Assembly: GCF_014204535.1 (NCBI RefSeq)
Contig: NZ_JACHLR010000009.1
Coordinates: forward strand, 62,001-126,000
Direction: 5' to 3'
Source of the DNA: Novosphingobium chloroacetimidivorans
GTDB lineage: Bacteria; Pseudomonadota; Alphaproteobacteria; Sphingomonadales; Sphingomonadaceae
Length of the DNA stretch: 64,000 nt
Below the pieces are notes generated by a model. That model had not been told where the DNA came from, did no database searches, and saw only the letters and a program-made list of their open reading frames with translations. A program made the translations under genes and the position numbers. Positions 57,541 through 64,000 of the stretch are shown piece by piece (positions within the stretch are counted from its first letter, which is position 1; the number at the start of each line of letters is the position of its first letter).

Positions 57541-59079
57541 ATGAAGCCTGAACCCCGGCCCCTGCCCACATCGGCGCACATCTTCGCGGCAGCGCTGCTG
57601 ATCCTTGCGACAGCCATTCCAGTGCTCGCCGTACGCATTCCGCCGATGATCGACGTGCTGGGCCACATCGGCCGCTATGCGCTGCAGACAGGGCTGGCGG
57701 ATCATCCCTGGTGGCAGACGTACTACAGCTTCCACTGGCAAGTGATCGGCAATCTCGGCGCCGACCTGCTGATCGAACTGCTCTATCCGCTGCTTGGCCT
57801 CATGGGCGCCGTGCGCGCGGTCGTGGTGCTGGTGCCGCTGCTGGCCGCGAGCGCGATCGTCCTGCTTTCGCGCGAGTTCCACGGCCGCATCACGCCCCAC
57901 GCCGTGCTGGCGCTGACCCTGATCTACGGACTGCCGTTCACCTGGGGCTTCCTCAACTTCTCACTGGCGATGGCGCTGGCCCTGCTCGCCTTCTGGCTGT
58001 GGGTGCGACTGGGTCGGCGCGAGCGAGGGGCGACACGCGTGCTGCTCACGGTGCCGATCGGCCTTGCCGTGTGGACCTGCCACACCTTCGGCTGGGCCTT
58101 CCTGGGCATCCTGTGCACGGCCGAGAGCCTGGTGCGCACGACGCGCCACAACCGGCCCATCCCGGCGCTGCTGGCGACGTTCCGCGAGTGCCTGCCGCTG
58201 CTCGCACCGCTCGTTCCCATGCTGCTGTGGCGCGGCGGCGCCAGCCAGACCGACACCGGCGGCTGGTTCGACCTGGCGCAAAAGGCGGGTTGGCTGGCCC
58301 GGATCCTGCGGCTCGAATCGGCCCCGCTCGACGTGCTCAGCGCGGGCGTGCTCGCGCTCGCCCTCTACGCCGGTCTGCGTAGCCGCCACACAAAGGTCCA
58401 TCCGGTGCCCGGCCTTGCCGCGGCCATCGCCGCAGCGGCCTTCGTGCTGATGCCGCGCCAGATCTTCGGCTCCGTGTTCGCCGACATGCGGCTGGTCCCT
58501 TATGCCGTGATCCTGGCACTGCTCGCCATCCGTCCCTCTCCGCGCCTGGGATCATGGGCGATGGTGGCGGCACTGGCCTTCGTCGGCTTGCGCCTGGCGG
58601 TGACGACCCACGTCTATCGCGAGCGCGAGGCCGTGGTCGATGCGCAGATGGAAGCCTTGTCGGTGATCCCGCGCCACGCCCGTGTCGCCATGCTCGTCAG
58701 CCTGCCCTGCCCCTCGCAATGGGCGCTGCCCTGGTACTCGCACCTCGGCAGCCTGGCGCTCACCCGCAAGGAGATCTTCGTCAACGACCAGTGGGCGAAC
58801 TCCAGCATGAACCCGCTCACCGTCCACTTCCCCGCCGCGGGCGAGTTCGCCACCGACGACCGCCAGCTGTTCTATCCGCGCCGCTGCGACAGTCCCGAGC
58901 GCCGGCTGAGCGACAAGGTGCAGGCGCTGCCGCTGGATGCCTTCACTCACGTCTGGATCGTGGGCGAGGAGCCCGCTGTCCTGCCCCGCCGCGCCGGGTT
59001 GACCCAGGTCTGGCAGCGTGGCGATGCCGCCGTGTTCGCGGCCGGCGCGCCGGTTCATGCCGCCTCGCCAGCGCATTAG
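57541..59079 (+). CDS. Multi-pass membrane protein, glycosyltransferase-like
   Basis: A 512-residue protein with about ten to twelve membrane helices over the first 380 residues and a soluble C-terminal domain with LVSLPCPSQWALPWYSHLG and VQALPLDAFTHVWIVGEE. The layout resembles PMT/ArnT-like or mannosyltransferase-type integral membrane enzymes, but no catalytic motif is certain. GAGGAG at 57531-57536 supports ATG 57541. Divergent from the HNH gene. Confidence 0.75.
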   Translation: MKPEPRPLPTSAHIFAAALLILATAIPVLAVRIPPMIDVLGHIGRYALQTGLADHPWWQTYYSFHWQVIGNLGADLLIELLYPLLGLMGAVRAVVVLVPLLAASAIVLLSREFHGRITPHAVLALTLIYGLPFTWGFLNFSLAMALALLAFWLWVRLGRRERGATRVLLTVPIGLAVWTCHTFGWAFLGILCTAESLVRTTRHNRPIPALLATFRECLPLLAPLVPMLLWRGGASQTDTGGWFDLAQKAGWLARILRLESAPLDVLSAGVLALALYAGLRSRHTKVHPVPGLAAAIAAAAFVLMPRQIFGSVFADMRLVPYAVILALLAIRPSPRLGSWAMVAALAFVGLRLAVTTHVYREREAVVDAQMEALSVIPRHARVAMLVSLPCPSQWALPWYSHLGSLALTRKEIFVNDQWANSSMNPLTVHFPAAGEFATDDRQLFYPRRCDSPERRLSDKVQALPLDAFTHVWIVGEEPAVLPRRAGLTQVWQRGDAAVFAAGAPVHAASPAH

Positions 59080-59171
59080 TAAGTTATCAAAGCTTCAACC
59101 TTAATAGCCTGTCCAATCGAAACGCATCGCGCCCGGCATCGAAGTCAGGCGTGCAAGGGGTTGGTGGATTC

Positions 59172-60686
59172 ATGACGGCATTCGGGCGACGCAGCGGCAT
59201 CGGCGGAATGAACGCGGGCGCACGGCCTGCCTTCGGAGTGGCGAAGCCGCTCAAGGGCGCGGTGCCGGACCGTACCCAGCAGGTTCCTCTGCCGGGCGGC
59301 GAACAGTTCCCGCCGGTGCCGGGCGCGGAGGCCTTCGCACCGCCGGCGAACTTGCGCGACGATGCGATGAGCCGCCTCGCAGACCGCGCCAACGCGGTGC
59401 ACACCGATGCCGAGCAGGACGGCTTCGAAGCCTCGATCCACAAGATCAAGGAGCAGGTCCTCCCGCGCCTGCTAGAGCGAGTCGACCCCGAGGCGGCGGC
59501 GACGCTGACCAAGGACGAGCTGTCCGAAGAGTTCCGCCCGATCATCATCGAGGTGCTCGCCGAGCTCAAGATCACCTTCAACCGCCGTGAGCAGTTCGCG
59601 CTGGAAAAGGTGCTGATCGATGAACTGCTCGGCTTCGGCCCCTTGGAAGAGCTGCTGAACGATCCCGACATCTCGGACATCATGGTCAATGGCCCGAACC
59701 AGACCTACATCGAAAAAAAGGGCCGGCTGCAGCTGGCGGGCATTCGCTTCCGCGACGAGCAGCACTTGTTCCAGATCGCCCAGCGCATCGTCAACCAGGT
59801 GGGCCGACGCGTAGACCAGACCACGCCGCTGGCGGACGCCCGCCTCAAGGACGGCAGCCGCGTCAACGTGATCGTGCCCCCGCTCTCGTTGCGCGGGACC
59901 GCGATCTCGATCCGTAAGTTCTCCGAGAAGCCGATCACCATCGACATGCTCAAGGACTTCGGTTCGATGAGCGACAAGATGGCGACCGTGCTCAAGATCG
60001 CCGGCGCATGCCGCATGAACGTGGTCATCTCGGGCGGTACCGGTTCGGGCAAGACGACCATGCTCAATGCCCTGTCGAAGATGATCGATCCCGGCGAGCG
60101 CGTGCTGACGATCGAGGACGCAGCCGAGCTACGATTGCAGCAGCCGCACTGGCTGCCCCTCGAAACCCGGCCGCCGAACCTGGAGGGCCAGGGTGCGATC
60201 ACCATCGGCGACTTGGTCAAGAACGCCTTGCGTATGCGCCCGGACCGCATCATCCTGGGCGAAATCCGCGGCGCCGAGTGCTTCGACCTGCTCGCCGCCA
60301 TGAACACCGGCCACGACGGTTCGATGTGCACGCTTCACGCCAACAGCCCGCGCGAGTGCCTGGGCCGTATGGAGAACATGATCCTGATGGGCGACATCAA
60401 GATCCCCAAGGAGGCGATCAGCCGCCAGATCGCCGAATCGGTCGACCTCATCGTGCAGGTGAAGCGCCTGCGGGACGGTTCGCGCCGCACCACCAACATC
60501 ACCGAAGTGATCGGCATGGAAGGCGACGTCATCGTCACCCAGGAACTCTTCAAGTTCGAGTACCTGGACGAGAGCGACGACGGCAAGATCATCGGCGAAT
60601 TCCGCCCCTCCGGCCTGCGCCCGTACACCCTGGAAAAGGCACGCCAGTTCGGCTTCGACCAGGCCTACCTCGAAGCCTGCCTCTAG
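59172..60686 (+). CDS. cpaF: CpaF/TadA-type secretion ATPase
   Basis: A 504-residue hexameric ATPase of the Tad/CpaF pilus type. A low-complexity N-terminus (1-70) is followed by an N-terminal domain (about 90-190), then Walker A SGGTGSGKTTML, an Asp box in TIEDAAELRLQ, Walker B DRIILGEIRGAE and a His box in TGHDGSMCTLHANSP. No other tad or cpa gene is in the window. Start ATG 59172 is preceded by GGTGG; the frame is open further upstream. The downstream genes are unrelated. Confidence 0.92.
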   Translation: MTAFGRRSGIGGMNAGARPAFGVAKPLKGAVPDRTQQVPLPGGEQFPPVPGAEAFAPPANLRDDAMSRLADRANAVHTDAEQDGFEASIHKIKEQVLPRLLERVDPEAAATLTKDELSEEFRPIIIEVLAELKITFNRREQFALEKVLIDELLGFGPLEELLNDPDISDIMVNGPNQTYIEKKGRLQLAGIRFRDEQHLFQIAQRIVNQVGRRVDQTTPLADARLKDGSRVNVIVPPLSLRGTAISIRKFSEKPITIDMLKDFGSMSDKMATVLKIAGACRMNVVISGGTGSGKTTMLNALSKMIDPGERVLTIEDAAELRLQQPHWLPLETRPPNLEGQGAITIGDLVKNALRMRPDRIILGEIRGAECFDLLAAMNTGHDGSMCTLHANSPRECLGRMENMILMGDIKIPKEAISRQIAESVDLIVQVKRLRDGSRRTTNITEVIGMEGDVIVTQELFKFEYLDESDDGKIIGEFRPSGLRPYTLEKARQFGFDQAYLEACL

Positions 60687-60699
60687 ACTCGGGCTAGGC

Positions 60700-60721
60700 G
60701 GTGCCGGTCAGGGCCGGCGCC
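60700..60721. terminator. Possible bidirectional terminator
   Basis: GGTGCCGG pairs with CCGGCGCC (one G-T pair) around a six-base loop, in the 39-base space between the convergent cpaF and small membrane protein genes. There is no T run. Confidence 0.3.
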
Positions 60722-60725
60722 TGCC

Positions 60726-60926
60726 CTACAACCAAGCCTTCGCCGCGCCTCCCAGCAGCAGCAGGGCCAGCATCGTCGACCAGAAGAACACCCCTGTCCA
60801 CGGCATGAAGCCGACCTGGTCGAGCTGACTGCGCGCCATGCGGGCGCGGTCGCGCCACCAGGCGATGGCGGCGATCAGGACCGCCAGCCCACCGGCCGCG
60901 GCCATCCACATGGCGGAGTTGTCCAT
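60726..60926 (-). CDS. Small two-helix membrane protein
   Basis: A 66-residue protein: a first helix (MWMAAAGGLAVLIAAIAWW), a basic loop RDRARMARSQLD, then VGFMPWTGVFFWSTMLALLLLGGAAKAWL. The GFMPWTG(V/I)FFW turn looks conserved in related sphingomonads from memory, but the function is unknown. ATG 60926 gives two balanced helices. Convergent with cpaF and divergent from the DMT gene. Confidence 0.6.
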   Translation of the reverse strand: MDNSAMWMAAAGGLAVLIAAIAWWRDRARMARSQLDQVGFMPWTGVFFWSTMLALLLLGGAAKAWL

Positions 60927-60972
60927 GCGCGCGCCCTTGCCTCGATCCGGCGCGTAGTTAAAGCGCCTTGCG

Positions 60973-61881
60973 GTGACCGATCGCCCCGAACGCCCCCTGC
61001 TTGGCCTGATGATGCGCGCTTGCGCCATGCTGCTGCTCTCGACGATGTTCATGCTCGTAAAGCTTGCAGGCGAAAGCGGCGTTTCTGCGCCAGAAGTGAT
61101 GTTCTGGCGCCAGGCGGTGACGATACCGACGCTCCTGCTCGGGCTGGCGCTCACGGGCAACCTCGGCCTCCTGCGCACCCGTCGCATGGCGAGTCACGCG
61201 CGTCGGGCCGCGACCGGAACGTTCGGACTGTTGTGCAACGTCTCGGCCGCGATGCTGCTGCCCCTGGCCGAGGCCACGACGCTGGGCTTCACCACGCCGC
61301 TGTTCGCAGTGCTGATCACCGCCGTCGTCCTGCGCGAGCATGTCGGGCGCTGGCGCTGGACGGCCGTCGGGCTGGGCTTCGCCGGGGTGGTGATCGTGGC
61401 GCAGCCGGGGCACGCGCCGGTCGACCCCCTCGGCGTCGCCGCAGGACTTGGCGCCGGGCTCATCGTGGCGGCGGTGAGCTTCCAGATCCGCGACCTTTCG
61501 CGCACCGAGGCGCCGGTCACATGCGTGTTCTGGTTCGCGCTCTATGGCGCCGCGTTCACGGCGATCCTGATGCCGGTTTATGCGGCGCCCCACGATGCCT
61601 GGCAGTGGCTGATCCTGCTCCTCATCGGCCTGAGCGGCACCGGTGCACAGCTGCTGATCACGCTCGCGCTGCGCCATGCCGCCGTCGCGACGGTGATCGT
61701 CATGGACTATACCGCGCTGGTCTGGTCGACACTCTATGGCTGGCTGATCTGGGATCACCTGCCGCCAGCCGTCACCTGGATGGGCGCTCCGCTGATCGTC
61801 GCCGCCGGCAGCATCATCACCTGGCGCGAACACCATCTTGCGCGCGCGATCTCTCCCGCCACCGCACTTGAGGAAGATTAA
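60973..61881 (+). CDS. EamA/DMT-superfamily permease
   Basis: A 302-residue inner-membrane protein with ten helices and two EamA repeats (about 12-145 and 155-285). It starts with GTG at 60973. The SAPEVMFWRQAVTIPTLLL and LPLAEATTLGFTTPLFAVLI segments place it in the drug/metabolite exporter group (RarD/YdcZ-like). Substrate unknown and unrelated in sequence detail to the permease at 40651. Confidence 0.87.
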   Translation: MTDRPERPLLGLMMRACAMLLLSTMFMLVKLAGESGVSAPEVMFWRQAVTIPTLLLGLALTGNLGLLRTRRMASHARRAATGTFGLLCNVSAAMLLPLAEATTLGFTTPLFAVLITAVVLREHVGRWRWTAVGLGFAGVVIVAQPGHAPVDPLGVAAGLGAGLIVAAVSFQIRDLSRTEAPVTCVFWFALYGAAFTAILMPVYAAPHDAWQWLILLLIGLSGTGAQLLITLALRHAAVATVIVMDYTALVWSTLYGWLIWDHLPPAVTWMGAPLIVAAGSIITWREHHLARAISPATALEED

Positions 61882-61903
61882 TCCCCGAGCGGGATTCATG
61901 TCG

Positions 61904-61928
61904 GGAACATGGCGCATCATCGAAGGTT
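61904..61928 (+). promoter_or_regulatory. EcfG-type general-stress promoter
   Basis: GGAAC at 61904-61908, sixteen bases, then GGTT at 61925-61928. It matches the alphaproteobacterial sigma-EcfG consensus GGAAC-N16/17-CGTT in all but one base and lies 60 bases before the entericidin start. Confidence 0.55.
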
Positions 61929-61988
61929 GTCGCTGCGCAGGCGCCGAGCATCGCTCGTGCTGCCCCCGCATGCGAAAGGATCAATGAT

Positions 61989-62117
61989 ATGATGAAGAAA
62001 GTCGTCCTCGCCCTGGTCGCCGGCAGCATCGCTCTGGGCGCCACCGCTTGCAACACCGTCAAGGGTGCTGGCCGCGACGTCGAGTCGGTTGGCGAGGCTG
62101 CCGACAAGGCGATGTAA
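61989..62117 (+). CDS. Entericidin-family lipoprotein
   Basis: A 42-residue peptide: MMKKVVLALVAGSIALGATAC signal with lipobox LGATAC, then NTVKGAGRDVESVGEAADKAM. This is the entericidin A/B pattern. Entericidin B is a stress-induced bacteriolytic lipoprotein in E. coli. GAAAGGA lies eight bases before the first ATG (61989); the second ATG at 61992 is also possible. A strong hairpin follows. Confidence 0.9.
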   Translation: MMKKVVLALVAGSIALGATACNTVKGAGRDVESVGEAADKAM

Positions 62118-62124
62118 TCCGCTG

Positions 62125-62166
62125 CGGCGGTCACCGGCTTCGCGCCTGGTGACCGCCGGACGGTTT
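62125..62166 (+). terminator. Intrinsic terminator of the entericidin gene
   Basis: CGGCGGTCACC (62125-62135) pairs perfectly with GGTGACCGCCG (62148-62158), followed by GACGGTTTCC. The stem is 11 base pairs. Between here and 62307 I see no gene. Confidence 0.65.
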
Positions 62167-62307
62167 CCATCCAGCCGCTTGATGAGCGGCGTTGGCAAAG
62201 CGCCCGCTCGAGCGGGATCAGCTGCGCCGTTTACACTTATCTACGCGCGACAGTGCGACAGATGCCAGGCGCATCGATCCAAGCGTGAAAACGCGCTCCA
62301 AACCCGA

Positions 62308-63903
62308 TCAGCGGTCCCCAATTTCGCTCGGCGAGGGTTGCCCTGACGGCGCTGGCTCTCCCTTCCACACCAGCACCGGCTTTCGCGCCGCCAGTGTCTC
62401 GTCGAGGCGACGACGCGGCGCATAGTGCGGTGCCGAGTGCAGGCTCACGTCCCCGGCCTTCGCCCGCTCCGCCAGGCTCCGTAGGGAGGCGATGAAGCGG
62501 TCCAGGCCCGCCTTGCTCTCCGTCTCGGTCGGCTCCACCAGCATGGCACCGTGCACCACCAGCGGAAAATAGACCGTCATCGGGTGGAAGCCTTCGTCGA
62601 TCAGCCCCTTGGCCACATCCAGCGTGGAGAAGCCCTCCGCAAATCCGCGGTCGCTGAACAATGCCTCGTGCATGCAAGGGCCGCTGTCGCCGAATGGCGC
62701 GTGGAGCACGTTCTCCAGGCTGCGCAGGACGTAGTTGGCGTTCAGCACCGCATCCTCCGCCACCTGGCGCAAGCCGTCGGCACCGTGGCTGAGGATATAG
62801 GTCAGCGCCCGGGTGAACATGCCCATCTGACCGTGGAACGCGACCATGCGGCCGAAGCTGTTCGGGTGATCCTCGCCCGCGGTCTCTTCCTCGACCAAGT
62901 GGATACGCCCCTGCGCGTCGCGGGTGACGAAGGGCAGCGGGGCAAAGGGCGCGAGCGCCTCCGACAGCACCACCGGCCCTGCGCCCGGACCGCCGCCGCC
63001 ATGCGGGGTCGAGAAGGTCTTGTGCAGGTTGATGTGCATGGCATCGACGCCGAGGTCGCCCGGGCGGACCTTGCCGACGACTGCGTTGAAGTTCGCGCCA
63101 TCGCAGTAGACGTAGCCACCGGCGGCATGGACCGCATCGGCGATCGCCTTCATGTCGGGCTCGAACAGACCGCAGGTGTTCGGGTTGGTGATCATCACTC
63201 CCGCCACGTTCGGCCCGAGCTTTGCCTTAAGCGCATCGAGGTCGACGCGGCCTGCGGCGGTGGCCGGAATGCTCTCGACCTTGAAGCCCGCGAAGGCAGC
63301 GGTCGCAGGGTTCGTACCGTGGGCGGATTCGGGCACCAGCACCACGTCGCGAGTTTCGCCGCGCGCGTCGATTGCGGCGCGGATGCAGAGCAGGCCGCAC
63401 AACTCGCCATGGGCTCCGGCCTTGGGCGACATCGCGACCGCAGACATGCCGGTCAGCGTGACCAGCCAGTCGGCCAGTTGCGCAATCACCTCCAGAGCCC
63501 CGGGCACGCTCGCTTGCGGCTGGAGCGGATGGACGTCCGCAAAGCCGGGCAGGCGTGCGACCTTTTCGTTCAAGCGCGGGTTGTGCTTCATCGTGCACGA
63601 GCCGAGCGGGAACGGCCCAAGGTCGATCGCGTAGTTCTGGCGCGACAACCGGGTGTAGTGGCGGACCGTCTCCGGTTCTGTCAGCCCCGGCAGGTCCGGC
63701 GCAGCCTGACGCAGGGGAAGGCCCGCGAGTGGCGCAAGCTCGGGCTCGTCCATGTCGACGCCGCACTTGCCGTGACCACCCAGTTCGAAGCTGAGACATT
63801 CCTCCAGCATCAGCGCGTAATCGCCGCTGACCGTTGCAGGTTTGTCTCTCGTGGCGGCCTCGCCCATGCTCGGGCGCCATCCGGCGGTCTGGGTCGTGGT
63901 CAT
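62308..63903 (-). CDS. gcvPB: Glycine dehydrogenase (decarboxylating) subunit 2
   Basis: The PLP-binding half of the split P protein of the glycine cleavage system, 531 residues. The PLP lysine is in INLHKTFSTPHGGGGPG, and YCDGANFNAVVG and LVPESAHGTNPATAAFAGF are diagnostic. It releases CO2 from glycine and passes aminomethyl to the H protein. Its ATG overlaps the gcvPA stop (ATGA), so the two subunits are coupled. Confidence 0.96.
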   Translation of the reverse strand: MTTTQTAGWRPSMGEAATRDKPATVSGDYALMLEECLSFELGGHGKCGVDMDEPELAPLAGLPLRQAAPDLPGLTEPETVRHYTRLSRQNYAIDLGPFPLGSCTMKHNPRLNEKVARLPGFADVHPLQPQASVPGALEVIAQLADWLVTLTGMSAVAMSPKAGAHGELCGLLCIRAAIDARGETRDVVLVPESAHGTNPATAAFAGFKVESIPATAAGRVDLDALKAKLGPNVAGVMITNPNTCGLFEPDMKAIADAVHAAGGYVYCDGANFNAVVGKVRPGDLGVDAMHINLHKTFSTPHGGGGPGAGPVVLSEALAPFAPLPFVTRDAQGRIHLVEEETAGEDHPNSFGRMVAFHGQMGMFTRALTYILSHGADGLRQVAEDAVLNANYVLRSLENVLHAPFGDSGPCMHEALFSDRGFAEGFSTLDVAKGLIDEGFHPMTVYFPLVVHGAMLVEPTETESKAGLDRFIASLRSLAERAKAGDVSLHSAPHYAPRRRLDETLAARKPVLVWKGEPAPSGQPSPSEIGDR

Positions 63904-64000
63904 GCCAGCACTCCTGCAAGCTCGGTGGCGAAAGTCTCGATGTCCTCGTCGGTGACGGTTTCGGTCGCGGTGACCAGCAGCCCGTTCGCGAGCTCTGCCG
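63900..64000 (-). CDS. gcvPA: Glycine dehydrogenase subunit 1, C-terminal fragment at the window edge
   Basis: Only the last 32 codons are inside the window (AELANGLLVTATETVTDEDI ... LAGVLA-stop). They read in the same direction as gcvPB and overlap its start codon, as in other split gcvP operons. The remainder lies to the right. The identification depends on gene order and the tail sequence. Confidence 0.8.
   Translation of the reverse strand, partial: AELANGLLVTATETVTDEDIETFATELAGVLA

Overview
The window is a dense, GC-rich chromosomal segment of an alphaproteobacterium, most probably a member of the Sphingomonadales (Novosphingobium/Sphingomonas-like). This is inferred from gene order and gene types: a ChvG/ChvI pair followed by a short HPr kinase, RapZ, a mannose-type EIIA and HPr; an F1-only ATP synthase operon (atpHAGDC without the F0 genes); a class I lysyl-tRNA synthetase; an rpmF-plsX-fabH-ihfA-merR cluster; and split glycine decarboxylase genes (gcvPA/gcvPB). 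No rRNA, tRNA, prophage, insertion sequence or CRISPR array was recognised.

Layout. 1-7.1 kb: pckA (cut by the window edge) faces away from a sensory/PTS operon (chvI, chvG, hprK, rapZ, EIIA, HPr, a SpoU RNA methylase). 7.2-15 kb: rmuC, def, recR, fmt, a cupin protein, truA and a GGDEF/EAL protein. 15.2-22.2 kb: cobS, then an HxlR-type regulator divergent from a tight eight-gene operon of glyoxalase-fold (VOC), glutathione S-transferase, DUF1428 and SRPBCC proteins, which is the most system-like accessory block here. 22.2-28 kb: cytochrome b561, a 2OG-Fe(II) oxygenase, DUF1003, lysK, mscS and a PadR/DUF2218 pair. 28-35.5 kb: a repeat-rich gap, a DinG-like helicase, sixA, and the rpmF-plsX-fabH-ihfA-merR cluster. 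35.4-44.6 kb: MAPEG, a metallo-hydrolase, an S24 regulator divergent from a tiny predicted DNA-binding protein, a hydroxyacid dehydrogenase, cysS, a DMT permease overlapping a mazEF module, and cobT. 44.8-52 kb: transaldolase-like gene, DUF4197 lipoprotein, priA, an exported hydroxyisourate hydrolase, an iron-sulfur photolyase and ada. 52-57 kb: atpHAGDC. 57-64 kb: HNH nuclease, a large membrane protein, an orphan CpaF ATPase, a DMT permease, an entericidin with a stress-type promoter, and gcvPB/gcvPA.

A second theme is the intergenic DNA. At least ten gaps carry long inverted-repeat elements made of paired hairpins, mostly between convergent genes but also inside the ATP synthase operon. In two of them the paired hairpin units differ at positions that keep their stems paired. 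One element appears to have extended the 3' end of a coding region. No mobilising transposase (such as a RAYT) is seen in the window.

Shared themes: PTS-Ntr signalling (hprK, HPr, EIIA and the phosphohistidine phosphatase sixA); DNA repair and replication restart (recR, rmuC, DinG-like helicase, priA, photolyase, ada); electrophile detoxification (the HxlR operon, MAPEG and the metallo-hydrolase); and stress promoters (GGAAC-N16-GTT type) ahead of the entericidin and possibly mscS.
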